A DNA stretch of 64,000 bases from Prochlorococcus marinus str. MIT 9313 (GTDB lineage: Bacteria > Cyanobacteriota > Cyanobacteriia > PCC-6307 > Cyanobiaceae), in NCBI RefSeq assembly GCF_000011485.1, contig NC_005071.1:1057347-1121346 (forward strand). The letters are read 5' to 3'. Every line of letters starts with the position of its first letter. The first letter of the stretch is position 1. A program made the position numbers and the translations under genes. Positions 44,577 through 53,821 of the stretch are shown here, one piece after another. Under the pieces are notes generated by a model, which was given only the letters and a program-made list of their open reading frames with translations, had not been told where the DNA came from and made no database searches.

Positions 44577-45002
44577 TCAGTCTTTATCTGAGAGCTGACG
44601 CTGCAGCACGATATCCAGGCCTGGCGCAATCGGTCTGAACTCCCTAAGTCTGGGGCTCCAGATAGCACCACTCGCAAGCTCCTCCATAGTCGCCAGGGTC
44701 ATATCCTGACCCTCAAGCAACTGCAATTGGCTAAGGGAAACACACAGTGGCCCTCGAAATACATTTACCACAAGCGCGCTGCTGTGGTTGCTGAACCAAG
44801 GAACGAGGAGATTTTCAGGTGCCCAGTTGATTTCCTCGACAAGTTCACGGTTCACGGCCTGAAAAGGCGTTTCCCCTGCATTCAAGTGACCTCCAAATAA
44901 TCCCCAATGACCTGGAAACAAGATTCCTTCGATGTCATCACGAAGCTGAAGGAGCCAGCGACCATCCCTTTCCAGCACAGCAAGAGAGACCTCGTGCGTC
45001 AT
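44577..45002 (-). CDS. Nudix hydrolase
   Basis: 141 residues. The Nudix box is complete: GGHLNAGETPFQAVNRELVE then EI at about 37-60, matching GX5EX7REUXEEXGU except for the terminal Gly. Preceding strand VSLAVLERDGRWLLQLRDD and GHWGLFG fit MutT-like enzymes that hydrolyse nucleoside diphosphates linked to another group. Substrate unknown. Leftward and apparently monocistronic. Confidence 0.9.
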   Translation of the reverse strand: MTHEVSLAVLERDGRWLLQLRDDIEGILFPGHWGLFGGHLNAGETPFQAVNRELVEEINWAPENLLVPWFSNHSSALVVNVFRGPLCVSLSQLQLLEGQDMTLATMEELASGAIWSPRLREFRPIAPGLDIVLQRQLSDKD

Positions 45003-45208
45003 CTCTTCATTTCGAGGAGTCGTTACCCATAACGCCAGGCTGCCGCACCCATGTACTTAACGTCTTATAGACCCGGCCAAAGGTGCAAAAATTCGGCTCA
45101 TCAGGTTTTGTTCTGTAAACAGATGAGTTGTCCAAGGCTATTGACCTTGGAGAGGGCGTGAGCACCTTTCCAATCATGGGGACCACAGCAATCGGAAACA
45201 AAAAGCAG

Positions 45209-45409
45209 CTAGCCAATTCCTGGAATATGAAAAGGAAGCTTGTTGTCAAATGCCACGAGCCAGCGCTGCACCGCAGGCACACGCAACAAAGCCAAAGGCA
45301 CAACAATATTCAGAGCAATCCAGGCAAAACCAAGGATGGCGCCAATTCGTCCACTCTTCTTGAGCAAACTCTCTTTCGGCTGCGGTTCGTTCATCGAATC
45401 ACCGCTCAT
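45209..45409 (-). CDS. Small membrane protein
   Basis: 66 residues from an ATG at 45409 (MSGDSMNEPQPKES), or 61 from the second ATG. One hydrophobic helix (GAILGFAWIALNIVVPLALL) is flanked by basic residues; the C-terminus is soluble (FDNKLPFHIPGIG). Unknown family. The longer version from 45451 is less likely. Confidence 0.6.
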   Translation of the reverse strand: MSGDSMNEPQPKESLLKKSGRIGAILGFAWIALNIVVPLALLRVPAVQRWLVAFDNKLPFHIPGIG

Positions 45410-45790
45410 CAAGCTTTCTGCATTATGCCCTCCACCAAAAAGGAGGCTCATTGCAGCCCCATGGGGGGGCTGATCAACAAAAAAAAGACCCTCGCGTGAC
45501 GCGACGGGCCTGGGTGATGGGGAGCTTTATTTCTAAGGGAAAGAGCTTATTGACGCAAGCCCCTACAAATAGCGCTTCGACTTAAAGAAAGTAAAAGTGG
45601 CACCAGTAGTAGTGTTTCTACGCATGTCAGGTTACAAGCCTTTTCCTAGTGTCAGCGTGGCTGGGTGATGGGTAGCAGTCGGCTTTTTACTTAAGTGCGC
45701 CTCCATCAAGCAAAGGGGCTCCTTTGTTCAATGCACAAGGTTCAACGACCAACCACCGAGCCGTGCTGAACTGATAACCAGAACAAACTG
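45410..45790. other. Intergenic region with a minus-strand terminator-like hairpin
   Basis: A GC-rich hairpin at about 45489-45512 followed by seven T on the minus strand; no gene upstream of it on that strand was recognised. GGTGATGGG occurs twice (45515 and 45665). No other feature. Confidence 0.35.
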
Positions 45791-45982
45791 ATGCCATTGA
45801 CTTTCCCCACTCTTCTGGCCTACGCCACAATCGGCGACGCACGCAATGCAGGAGTACTTGGCCTAAGCATGGGGACATGGATGATCTTGACATTGATCTT
45901 CCTAGGCATCTCGTCGGTTTACTTCATTGTGCTGTGGTTCAAGATTGCCCAGCAGGAATCAAGCAAGAAGGGGAGCAGTTAA
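45791..45982 (+). CDS. Small membrane protein
   Basis: 63 residues. A polar N-terminal part (TLLAYATIGDARNAGVLG) precedes one aromatic-rich helix (MILTLIFLGISSVYFIVLWF) and a Lys/Ser-rich tail. Composition strongly coding. Unknown function. Confidence 0.6.
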   Translation: MPLTFPTLLAYATIGDARNAGVLGLSMGTWMILTLIFLGISSVYFIVLWFKIAQQESSKKGSS

Positions 45983-46528
45983 GCCTTCCTGCCTTAATTT
46001 AGGCATCTCAACAGATTAATAGTATTGCATTAACGGCAACAGATGAATCCCAGCGAAGTCTTTAGATCCTTTTCAAGCGGAGATAGTCTGTATGCCCTAG
46101 CAGGCCTCAGAGCAGTCAGATGTACGCCCATATCAACCGCCGATTAGACTAAATAGACTAAAGAATCAGAGATCTCAGCTGATTAGAGCGAACGCCTTCT
46201 TTTGTTAGCGCTATGTTCGTAAAGTGTAGGCTGGCTTGATAATAAGATGGGGAATTTGTATTAACGAATAGTCTGGATATCAATTGCAGCTGGGAGCATT
46301 AAGTGTCTTGAATACCAGACAGAAACCTACAAGAACAGACCAACCAGACACAAACGGTCTCCGAAATCACCAGTACTGAAATCTCATATTGCCTGCGGCT
46401 TCAATTCAACAATACAGGTGAAAAATTATTGATTCGTGCCTGTCACAGGGAACCCAACCACCAGCCAAATATTGGTAGCGCTTTGTACTGGCTTACGGCT
46501 AGACTATGAGCAGCCAAAAGAACAATAA
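45983..46528. other. 550-bp gene-poor stretch
   Basis: No supported gene, RNA or repeat. Frames are short and interrupted. Confidence 0.3.
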
Positions 46529-46657
46529 TTGAACAACACCTCTAGCTGGAACGATTTCTTTGCTGGAAATGCAACAATACTTACAGAGTTTACAGTCGCA
46601 CTAGCGACAGTTGCTTGGCTCTATATCCTGAGACAGCGACCTAAGGATAAAGAGTAA
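46529..46657 (+). CDS. Tiny membrane protein (TTG start)
   Basis: 42 codons: NNTSSWNDFFAGNATIL then a helix (FTVALATVAWLYILR) and a charged end. It lies 31 bases before the next gene and may be co-transcribed. Unknown. Confidence 0.45.
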   Translation: MNNTSSWNDFFAGNATILTEFTVALATVAWLYILRQRPKDKE

Positions 46658-46688
46658 GAGCAACTAATCTTAGAGACATGCTATTGCT

Positions 46689-47018
46689 ATGAATTCATCA
46701 CTTAGCACTTTAATCCTACTATTATTAGTGATGCAGGATAGTGTCAATGCACAGGGATTTAAAAACTCAATCCGTCAATGTAGCCGAGAAGTATATAATC
46801 TAATCGATGGAGAGAATCAATACGTATGCATTACTAAATCGGCAGTAACGCAATCAGAAGCCAGAGGGAAAGTCTTCATAGAGGAATGTAAGACTAGATA
46901 TGCAAGAAGGTTTGACAGATGGTCTAGAACTATAGTAGAAAGAGTGGTCAAAGAAGAGTGTATCTCTAAGCCTAAGGATCCTGAAATCATTATTGAGTAT
47001 CCCGAAGACTGGCCCTAG
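46689..47018 (+). CDS. Hypothetical secreted protein with four cysteines
   Basis: 109 residues. The signal peptide (LSTLILLLLVMQ, cleavage near VNAQ at residue 21-23) is followed by a basic domain with Cys at about 31, 48, 68 and 94, spaced as for two disulfides, and a Pro/acidic end (EIIIEYPEDWP). Probably periplasmic or outer envelope. Unknown family. Confidence 0.65.
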   Translation: MNSSLSTLILLLLVMQDSVNAQGFKNSIRQCSREVYNLIDGENQYVCITKSAVTQSEARGKVFIEECKTRYARRFDRWSRTIVERVVKEECISKPKDPEIIIEYPEDWP

Positions 47019-47158
47019 CTAAATACTTATGGTTGAACACTACTTAGGATTAGTCCCTTATAGCAATAGCGACTTAAGTGTAAATATTCAAACTATTACA
47101 AAAAGAGTGGGGTTATAAAGTTTAAGCGGTATGGATTATCCTCGCTAAATCAAGCAAG

Positions 47159-47359
47159 CTAGTATTTCAGTCTCGCGGAAGTGATGCTCTTTTTCATCAG
47201 CCATGAAAGCTGGGATAATGATGAAAACGTTACACATTGGCGAGGGAGCCATAAGGCAGATAGCAAGATCTTCCACTTGGCTCTCTCGCTATTGGCTGTT
47301 CTAAACTTCCAGAATAAATGAAGTGATAGAGAAATTGCCCCGGCAATGACTCCAGCCAT
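47159..47359 (-). CDS. Possible small membrane protein
   Basis: 66 codons starting MAGVIAGAISLSLHLFWKF, one hydrophobic helix, then a basic stretch and LSALWLPRQCVTF. Composition plausible; an overlapping frame in another phase is considered spurious. Confidence 0.4.
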   Translation of the reverse strand: MAGVIAGAISLSLHLFWKFRTANSERAKWKILLSALWLPRQCVTFSSLSQLSWLMKKSITSARLKY

Positions 47360-47536
47360 AGTTTGTTTTTTTCACACACTCCATTATCTAGCTTTGTCAA
47401 GTTCCAGGGCCTTCTCCTATGGAGCCCCTCAAAGAACGAGGCCTGAGTAGACCTATCTAAGGGAGGGATCGATCGTATTGAGTATTCCCTCCGATCGCGC
47501 ATAGCAGGTTGATGCGCTTTCCTTCAAGCAAAGAAA

Positions 47537-47762
47537 ATGCATGAGTACATGGCACATCAAGCAAGACAAAGAGAAGACCACTACGAATCCATCATTGAGG
47601 CCTACAACAGAGGAGAGCTTTGGCCGACAGGCTCATGTCGCAGCACAGGCTGCTCAGCAGAAAACCCAGTCAGCATCGAGTCGTTCAGAGAAAGAATGTG
47701 CAATGCTTCAGATCAAGCAACTGCAAGATGATCTCGATTGGCTTAGCCATTGGCATGTGTGA
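47537..47762 (+). pseudogene. Small coiled-coil gene, probably frameshifted
   Basis: The frame from the ATG at 47537 begins convincingly (YMAHQARQREDHYESIIEAY), but after about residue 30 the other phase (ATG at 47541) carries the better protein (QAHVAAQAAQQKTQ, then CAMLQIKQLQDDLDWLSHW, to TGA at 47762). A one-base frame change near 47630 would join them. Alternatively one phase is used alone. Confidence 0.4.
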
Positions 47763-48081
47763 TTACGCTCCGTCTTCACCCGTGGCCTTGATGTGAAGAA
47801 AGCATTGATTCTTAACAACGCGAAGAACGTCAGTTGAATCTTGAGTAGGCCAAGCAAAAAGCACAAAACCTATGTAGCAAAACTGAACGACGAAAATGCC
47901 CTCTTTCCCCAGCTCGACGTTTAAATAACATTACTGCAATGGTATAATACAACTAATAAGATGCAGTTTGGCTGTCCAATATTTCCCGAGAGGAATCAAC
48001 GAATCATTTGCATTTCTTAGACCATGCATTGATCCAGTGTTCAGCGAGGTCACTTCACAGCTAGCCGTCATAGCTCATTCA
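47763..48081. other. Intergenic region
   Basis: No supported gene. Contains the 3' flank of the leftward cupin gene. Nothing recognised. Confidence 0.3.
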
Positions 48082-48354
48082 TCAACCAAAGCGATAGTGC
48101 TTACGAACTGCCTGATGAACCTCCCAAATGCATGACATTCCAGCAGGGAACACCACCAGATCACCTGCACCAAAGCGCACGGGCTTTCCGCCTTCGGGCT
48201 TAACGGTCACCTCGCCTTCCAACAACAGGCAGGTTTCCTGTTCAGCATAGGTCCAAGGAAAGGTGCTGGCCTCACATGTCCAAATGGGCCATTGCCGGAT
48301 GCCCAGTTCATTAATTGTGCTCTGTGGACATGCAGAGGTAACGCTAATCGCCAT
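48082..48354 (-). CDS. Cupin-domain protein (DUF861-like)
   Basis: 90 residues. One cupin fold: PWTYAEQETCLLLEGEVTV, then GAGDLVVFPAGMSCIWEV and HKHYRFG-type ending. This matches the short cytoplasmic cupins of the DUF861 (cupin_3) group. Ligand unknown. No signal peptide, unlike the cupin at 25089. Confidence 0.85.
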   Translation of the reverse strand: MAISVTSACPQSTINELGIRQWPIWTCEASTFPWTYAEQETCLLLEGEVTVKPEGGKPVRFGAGDLVVFPAGMSCIWEVHQAVRKHYRFG

Positions 48355-48541
48355 GGGCGGGTCGAAGGGAAGCTCTCTTGAACCTAGTAGCAGACATGAG
48401 AATTGTTTAACAAGAACACGGAGCGGAAGCTTCGGGTTTCTTTAAAGATGACGAATAGAAGGAAAGATGCTAACGAGAACAAACTCTTATATGGAGCTAA
48501 GTTTGTCTGTTGAATGAGACAAACCAATCATTTGCTCAGTT

Positions 48542-48700
48542 GTGCCAAGACCTCATTCAACAGAATTAAACCACTTTGCGGTAGCAGCTAACGTGGATCA
48601 ATCTGCGCTCCAACGCCAAGAGTAAGAAGATGAAGAGAGGCTGCAGCAAGCAAAAGCAGCCATTGCAAGACTTGGGCAAGTCATTGGCAGCAGGGCCTAG
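48542..48700 (+). pseudogene. Small gene with an in-frame stop
   Basis: From a GTG at 48542 one frame reads PHSTELNHFAVAANVDQSAL, then LQRQE, TAA at 48623-48625, and continues in the same frame with DEERLQQAKAAIARLGQVIG to a TAG at 48698-48700. The two halves form a helical protein of about 52 residues. Probably decayed. Family unknown. Confidence 0.4.
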
Positions 48701-48808
48701 GTGTTGTCACTGGTCAGACAAGCTGCACATCAGAGATGCCACTTTATTAAGCCTATGCGTGTCTATCAGCTAGTATTCAAAAATTGTTTCGTTTTTTTCA
48801 GAGGTCAC

Positions 48809-49060
48809 ATGTCAAAGAAAGACTGGTTTGGCATTGGATATGTGTCTGCATGGGTATTGATTTGGGGAACTATAGGTTCTCTGATTGATTTGCCATTTCT
48901 GAACTCTGAAATCTACTTGCCAGGGTCAATAGGCCAAGTCACTACATTCATTGTCACAGCGATCATATCGGTGATCGCTGGCGTATTGTTATATCCAAAG
49001 GTATTAGAAAATACCCTTGTTGTATCAGCATTAGGCCTAGATACTGACGAGAAAAAATAA
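48809..49060 (+). CDS. Small two-helix membrane protein
   Basis: 83 residues from the ATG at 48809, preceded by GAGG. Helix 1 (WFGIGYVSAWVLIWGTIG) and helix 2 (VTTFIVTAIISVIAGVLLY), with a loop containing LPFLNSEIYLPG and a charged tail. The longer frame upstream is rejected because the RBS fits the internal ATG. Unknown family. Confidence 0.7.
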   Translation: MSKKDWFGIGYVSAWVLIWGTIGSLIDLPFLNSEIYLPGSIGQVTTFIVTAIISVIAGVLLYPKVLENTLVVSALGLDTDEKK

Positions 49061-49104
49061 TATCAAGTATCGAAGTTATAGTGCCAGAATAGAGACACGC
49101 AGAA

Positions 49105-49353
49105 TTGCTAAAAGGTCATTATTTATTTGCATACGAGAAGAGGATGGGTGGAATTAGACACGTAAGAATGAAAACAAAAGCCTCTAAAGTTATATCCATG
49201 CATTCTCGCAGGATTATTGATGTTCTCATCAACAGACGAAGACTTTATCACTTCATTGGCCCTCAAAGAGTGGTGACAAAAATAGTCAACATTGCAAAAA
49301 AGCATGCGAGGCAAAGGCAATCAGCTCCTACCATCATTCCCATTGACTTATGA
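49105..49353 (+). CDS. Possible basic small protein
   Basis: 69 codons from the ATG at 49144 (MGGIRHVRMKTKASKV), longer from a TTG at 49105. Strongly basic (RRIIDVLINRRRLYHF, KHARQRQ). Coding status moderate; could bind nucleic acid. No family. Confidence 0.35.
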   Translation: MLKGHYLFAYEKRMGGIRHVRMKTKASKVISMHSRRIIDVLINRRRLYHFIGPQRVVTKIVNIAKKHARQRQSAPTIIPIDL

Positions 49354-49429
49354 GCAAGAATTCTGATCACTATTTACCTTCCAATAAATTATGCTAAAAA
49401 GCCAAAGGAAGCATCATGGCTAGCAATAA

Positions 49430-49702
49430 GTGGATCAAATCAAAGACTTACTGAAAGAACTGGATTAATTAATAGGCAAGAAAGTCATTAAATCATATCT
49501 ACAAAATGCTGCAAGTGTTCACGACAATGGATAGAATCTCATAGAAATAAATGCAGCCATTAATAATCTTAAGGTCATTGACTTATTGCATAACTTGAGT
49601 AAGGTTGCAGCAAAACTCGCTGCTGCGGATCTGATCAAAACTTACCACGCAGTCATTACTCAACAAGTGCTGATTGCTATTTTCAATAAAATAAAAGAAT
49701 AA
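49430..49702 (+). pseudogene. Helical protein gene with two in-frame stops
   Basis: One frame from a GTG at 49430 to TAA at 49700-49702 reads as a continuous helical protein of about 90 residues (DQIKDLLKELD, LIGKKVIKSYLQNAASV, INAAINNLKVIDLLHNLSKV, ending AIFNKIKE), broken only by TAA at 49466 and TAG at 49532. No frameshift is needed. A recently decayed gene of unknown family. Confidence 0.55.
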
Positions 49703-49722
49703 ATTGGAATTAACTTTATTAT

Positions 49723-50946
49723 TCAGGTGGTACGGTCTCCTTGTTGAACAGCATTAAGCATGCCTGCCTCCAAGCGATTAAAGGCATCTATCAATTCAGC
49801 GCCTTCAAGCATCCCCACACTGATGCGCAGTACACAACTCTCGTTCTTAAACCCAAAACTACAACCTCCAATCGTGGCAACTCGATAATCTCTTACCAGC
49901 TGACGCATCAAGGTGTCTCCATTGCAACCACAATCCACTTCAAGTAAGCAATAAAAAGCTCCATTGGGTTCATGTAAAAAGCGCCAGGGTCGATCGTTAC
50001 TAGCTGCAAAACGCTTCAAGAGCAACTGATATCGACTCATCAATTGAGACACATTCTGACGCACCCAATCAGAACCATCTAACAAGGCCGCAATCGCTGC
50101 TCGTTGGCAAAAACGAGGTGGACAGATCAAGACTGTGTCTTGAACCTTCTCCAAAGCCTTACTCCAGACAATAGGAACAGACATATAACCAAGACGCCAT
50201 CCGGCCATGCCATAGGCCTTGGAGAACGAATAGAGCGAAACAGTATGGTTCCCTGCGCCAGGAAGAGATCCAGGGCTCCAATGAGGTACATCACCAAACA
50301 CAAAATCCTCATAAGCTTCATCGCTGATGTGCAGCAAACCATGCTGGGCACAGATCCGATTGATGGCAGCAAGTAAGGTTTGAGGGAAAACGATTCCGCT
50401 TGGGTTATTAGGACTTATCGTGACAATGGCACGGGTGCGTTTTGTAATCGCAGCCTCTATGAGTCCAGGGTTAGGTATTAAACCAGCATTCACAGGCACA
50501 GGCACTCCACCGGCCAACTGAATAGCCATAAAGTGATTAAAGTAATAAGGCAGCGGCAGAATGACCTCATCGCCAGGGTCACAGAGAACCTGAGCAATGG
50601 CATGAAATGCCATGTTGCTACCTGCAGTGACCATGACCATGCTTTCGGCCAAATCCAAACCGTTCTGCATCATCAATTTTTGCTTAATTAGCTCAAGCAG
50701 ATCAGGATCACCTCGAGCCGGGCCATAACGATTGAGACTTGATTCTTGATTCAACAGAGCATTGTTCATTGCCAGTTTTACGGCAATGGGTGGAGGCCAA
50801 TTCACCATGCCCTGGGCCAGCGAAAGGGTCCCTGGCGTCTTCGCCACCAACTCGTTAAGTGCTGGAATCACAGGATCCAGCACAGCATCAATCTGCGTGC
50901 CAGGTTGAGGGTGTTTGCTTGAGGAAAAAGAGTTCACGTCGATCAA
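49723..50946 (-). CDS. Class I/II pyridoxal-phosphate aminotransferase
   Basis: 407 residues. The fold-type I features are all visible: TAGSNMAFHAIAQVL, then ISPNNPSGIVFP, ISDEAYEDFVFG and the PLP-lysine block YSFSKAYGMAGWRLGYM. These are the features of the AspC/AAT family (aspartate, tyrosine, or kynurenine-type aminotransferases). The exact amino-acid specificity cannot be decided. The start ATG at 50946 is normal. Monocistronic, leftward. Confidence 0.9.
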   Translation of the reverse strand: MIDVNSFSSSKHPQPGTQIDAVLDPVIPALNELVAKTPGTLSLAQGMVNWPPPIAVKLAMNNALLNQESSLNRYGPARGDPDLLELIKQKLMMQNGLDLAESMVMVTAGSNMAFHAIAQVLCDPGDEVILPLPYYFNHFMAIQLAGGVPVPVNAGLIPNPGLIEAAITKRTRAIVTISPNNPSGIVFPQTLLAAINRICAQHGLLHISDEAYEDFVFGDVPHWSPGSLPGAGNHTVSLYSFSKAYGMAGWRLGYMSVPIVWSKALEKVQDTVLICPPRFCQRAAIAALLDGSDWVRQNVSQLMSRYQLLLKRFAASNDRPWRFLHEPNGAFYCLLEVDCGCNGDTLMRQLVRDYRVATIGGCSFGFKNESCVLRISVGMLEGAELIDAFNRLEAGMLNAVQQGDRTT

Positions 50947-51426
50947 GTTAAAGGTTCGTCCATTATTTACCAGAATGGAATGGAAATCTCAAATAACCAA
51001 ATCCATAAGATATGGGCCAGCCAAAAGAGAAGAAAAACCTTCTCAACATAAAGTTATTAAAGCATTTATCATTCCTGAAATAATCCGTCTTAAACGAGGC
51101 AATCTCAGCTCAGTATAAGTAGCCTAACCAAGAAGCCTGCTGAAATCAAACCCATTGCTGATCGCGATCTGCTGCCAATAGAGGCACTTACAGATCAACA
51201 ATTGGAGTAGTGACCCTTTATTTGCTTTAGGTAAGGACCATAAGTCCCGTGCCGCAAACTGATTGAAGGTGGCTATGGCGAGGTTGATTGGCCTAAGGAT
51301 TTTTAGATTCCTTCAGCCAGCGTTTGCGTCGTCCGTTCTTGCTGAAATTGATGGCCAGGCCTGGGAATAACTTCAGCCGTTTACGAAATCTAAAACCCAT
51401 TCTTCCTCTAGATGTAATTAGATATA

Positions 51427-51690
51427 ATGGTTTTACGACTGGCAAATCAAATAACTAATCCAAAAGAAAACGAAGAAATCAACGAGGAACTCTCAACCGA
51501 GGAGTTGAAGAGTGTTAGTGGTGGGATTAACTTACCCAAAGGACAAACTGATAACCCAAGTTTCGATTCAAAAATTTCACGATTAAGTGGTAATAATAAG
51601 TCACGTGATCCGAGATTGACTATCAGTAGTGGTAAATCCTTGGAAAAGGTTGTAGAGGATATGCCCCCGTCTCTAGGGGATCTCAGCTAG
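51427..51690 (+). CDS. Double-glycine leader peptide (bacteriocin/microcin-like precursor)
   Basis: 87 residues. The leader ends NEELSTEELKSVSGG at about residues 19-33, with the hydrophobic-acidic pattern and Gly-Gly cleavage site recognised by C39 peptidases (compare ELS.EEL..V.GG). The predicted cargo of about 54 residues begins INLPKGQTDN, is Ser/Asn/Lys-rich and lacks Cys, so it is not a lanthionine precursor. It may be a secreted peptide exported by a C39-HlyD-TolC system such as the one at 1-3644, though that lies 48 kb away. No modification enzyme is next to it. Confidence 0.75.
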   Translation: MVLRLANQITNPKENEEINEELSTEELKSVSGGINLPKGQTDNPSFDSKISRLSGNNKSRDPRLTISSGKSLEKVVEDMPPSLGDLS

Positions 51691-51718
51691 AAGCTTCTTC
51701 ATTATTGCCTTCTTCATC

Positions 51719-51883
51719 TCATATGACAGGGAGCTTTTGAGACAGCTCTTCGACTGCGCCTTTAAGCGCCCTGACCTCACTGGCCAGGTTTTCATTACCC
51801 GTCAGCAGGCGCTTGTGGTTGGCCAATCGTCTTAAAGATTTATGGCTACGAGCGTCGCAATGCAGTGATGAGTGCGCCTCCAA
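51719..51883 (-). CDS. Small coiled-coil protein (TTG start), overlapping a membrane peptide gene
   Basis: 54 codons from a TTG at 51883: EAHSSLHCDARSHKSLRRLA, then LLTGNENLASEVRALKGAVE and LSQKLPVI. The second half has heptad repeats typical of a coiled coil. The start overlaps the end of the frame at 51846-51968 in another phase. Convergent with the double-glycine peptide gene, 28 bases apart. Confidence 0.45.
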   Translation of the reverse strand: MEAHSSLHCDARSHKSLRRLANHKRLLTGNENLASEVRALKGAVEELSQKLPVI

Positions 51884-51968
51884 AAAACGCTCCAAACGCT
51901 GTTGTAACCAGCAGAATTGCTAATGGAAGGTGTCTTCCAGTATGGCTTAAAGGGTCTAAAGGATCCAT
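51846..51968 (-). CDS. Tiny membrane protein
   Basis: 40 residues: MDPLDPLSHTGRHLP, a helix (LAILLVTTAFGAFFGGALI) and ALRRS at the end. Upstream partner of the coiled-coil frame at 51719, overlapping it by 38 bases. Unknown. Confidence 0.5.
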   Translation of the reverse strand: MDPLDPLSHTGRHLPLAILLVTTAFGAFFGGALITALRRS

Positions 51969-52043
51969 CAAGCCATTAAATAGCCTCAAAGCAAATATGG
52001 AGCAAAGCTTTGATGAACTGGAATCTCACCAGATTGCTGAGTA

Positions 52044-52298
52044 GTGACTAGCCCAAAGTTCGCCATCACCAGCAAGGAGACCGGTCTTCGTTTGCGAATC
52101 GTCCCAAGCAAGGGCAGTCTTATGCTCTACGAGCTCCACAAGCCATTGAGTCCATCGGCACAATTGGTCATAGAAGAGGCTCTTTGAGATCTAAACAAGA
52201 TCACAAAAGCCCTTATCAAGGCAAACCACCCACTCCTAGAAAGCCTGGCACATCAACCCAGTGATCTAGGCAAAGCAACTCCTAGATCAGCCAGCTAA
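52044..52298 (+). pseudogene. Small gene with an in-frame TGA
   Basis: From a GTG at 52044 the frame reads TSPKFAITSKETGLRLRIVP, then SLMLYELHKPLSPS and LVIEEAL, TGA at 52185-52187, and continues in the same frame with DLNKITKALIKANHPLLESL to TAA at 52296. Either half may be used; the whole looks like a roughly 84-residue protein with one nonsense codon. Family unknown. Confidence 0.4.
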
Positions 52299-52363
52299 AG
52301 GCCCCATACTGCAGAAATCTGACAGAAGGCTTCGCACCGAAGACTCTTGAGACAGCTACTCAA

Positions 52364-53104
52364 ATGAAAAGCGAATGGATTGTGATCAAAGAAGGCTCAG
52401 TCCCCCTGCGCTGCTGGTGGTCAAAACCGAGTCAAGGTCGTGATGAAATCGTTGAAGGTCCAAATCGTGTTGCCCTGGTGTTACCAGAAATCTTCGGAGT
52501 CAATAACTGGGTTCGCAGTGTGGCCGATCGCCTCGCCACCAGAGGCATCCCAGCCCTGGCGATGCCACTATTTTCTCGAACCGCACCGGAGCTAGAGCTT
52601 GGCTATAGCGAAGACAACCTGATCGAAGGTCGACGACACAAGGACTCAACCTCAATGGAGCAAATCCTGACCGATACCTACACAGCTATTTGCTGGCTTA
52701 ACAAACAGCTTGATCAACCACAAATCACTGTGATCGGCTTCTGTTTCGGCGGACACGCTGCTCTGATCACTGCAACCATGACCGAGGTGAGAGAAACCTT
52801 CAATTTTTATGGTGCCGGTGTAAGCAAAACCCGCCCGGGAGGTGGTGCACCAAGCCTCGAATTATTGCCGCAGGTCTCAGGCCGACTGACATGTCTGTGC
52901 GGTACAGCAGATCCGTTGATCCCAACTTCAGATCGGCAAGCAATCCAAGCCGCATTACGCATGCAGGATCCTGATGAAGAGCGACTGCGCTACGTAGAGA
53001 TCATTGGCGCCGATCATGGTTTTATGTGCGAAGAAAGAGACAGCTTCGCCGCTGAAGCTTCCGCCCTAGGTTGGCACCTACTGCTAGAGAGTCTCGAACG
53101 CTAA
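52364..53104 (+). CDS. Dienelactone hydrolase family protein
   Basis: 246 residues, alpha/beta-hydrolase. The nucleophile Cys is in GFCFGGHAA (about 128), the acid Asp in TADPLIP (about 185) and the His in GADHGFM (about 220), the Cys-Asp-His triad of dienelactone hydrolases. The N-terminal VALVLPEIFGVN carries the usual oxyanion region. Natural substrate in cyanobacteria unknown (probably lactone or ester). ATG at 52364. Ends 174 bases before the DUF427 gene in the same orientation. Confidence 0.9.
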   Translation: MKSEWIVIKEGSVPLRCWWSKPSQGRDEIVEGPNRVALVLPEIFGVNNWVRSVADRLATRGIPALAMPLFSRTAPELELGYSEDNLIEGRRHKDSTSMEQILTDTYTAICWLNKQLDQPQITVIGFCFGGHAALITATMTEVRETFNFYGAGVSKTRPGGGAPSLELLPQVSGRLTCLCGTADPLIPTSDRQAIQAALRMQDPDEERLRYVEIIGADHGFMCEERDSFAAEASALGWHLLLESLER

Positions 53105-53278
53105 TCATTTGGCCGCTTCTGGTCTGGCCTCATCCTTGCGACGACCAATTCTGCTTAAAAGGCCTGGTTTTAAACCCTTTTGTCAAAGCCCAGTCCACGA
53201 CATCTCTGGCATGTACAACCAGGCTCAAATGTCATCACTCACCCCCTGAAACAAAGTCACTATCTCAACGTAGAGCTA

Positions 53279-53749
53279 ATGAGCCTTGAAATTGTTGCTG
53301 AGTACCCACGTCCACCAGCTCTTGTGGCCTGCTCAGACCACGTCATTGTGGAGGCCCTCGGTACGCGCATCTGTGAAACCCATGACTGCCTGCGTGTGCT
53401 GGAGACATTCCATCCACCCACCTACTATCTTCCTCCAAAGGCAATGCGGAAGGATCTACTGATACGCAGCCGTCGCAGCAGTTTCTGCGAATGGAAGGGA
53501 ATCGCAAACTACTGGGATCTGGTGATTGCAGACAAACGTCTCGAGGGCGCAATCTGGTCATATCCAGATCCCACCCCAACATTTAGGGCCCTTACGGGCT
53601 GGTACGCGCTATACCCCGGACGCATGGATCATTGCAGCGTCAATGGAGAGACAGTGATACCCCAACCCGGACAATTCTATGGAGGATGGATCACATCCCA
53701 AGTGGTCGGTCCATTCAAAGGTGATCCTGCTCATCCGCAGTTAATTTGA
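53279..53749 (+). CDS. DUF427 domain protein
   Basis: 156 residues from the ATG at 53279 (MSLEIVAEYPRPPALVACSD). The domain contains ETHDCLRVLETFHPPTYYLP, then SFCEWKGIANYWDL, ALTGWYALYPGRMDHCSVNG and QPGQFYGGWITSQ, all in the DUF427 pattern. A small beta-tent-fold protein of unknown reaction. The 33 codons upstream in frame are less conserved in style and are not included. Confidence 0.88.
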   Translation: MSLEIVAEYPRPPALVACSDHVIVEALGTRICETHDCLRVLETFHPPTYYLPPKAMRKDLLIRSRRSSFCEWKGIANYWDLVIADKRLEGAIWSYPDPTPTFRALTGWYALYPGRMDHCSVNGETVIPQPGQFYGGWITSQVVGPFKGDPAHPQLI

Positions 53750-53821
53750 TCCATGAGAGCACCTCAAAAGAAATCGAGGCTGAGTGCAACCATGGTGACT
53801 CTGCATCAAAGTCAGCAGCGA

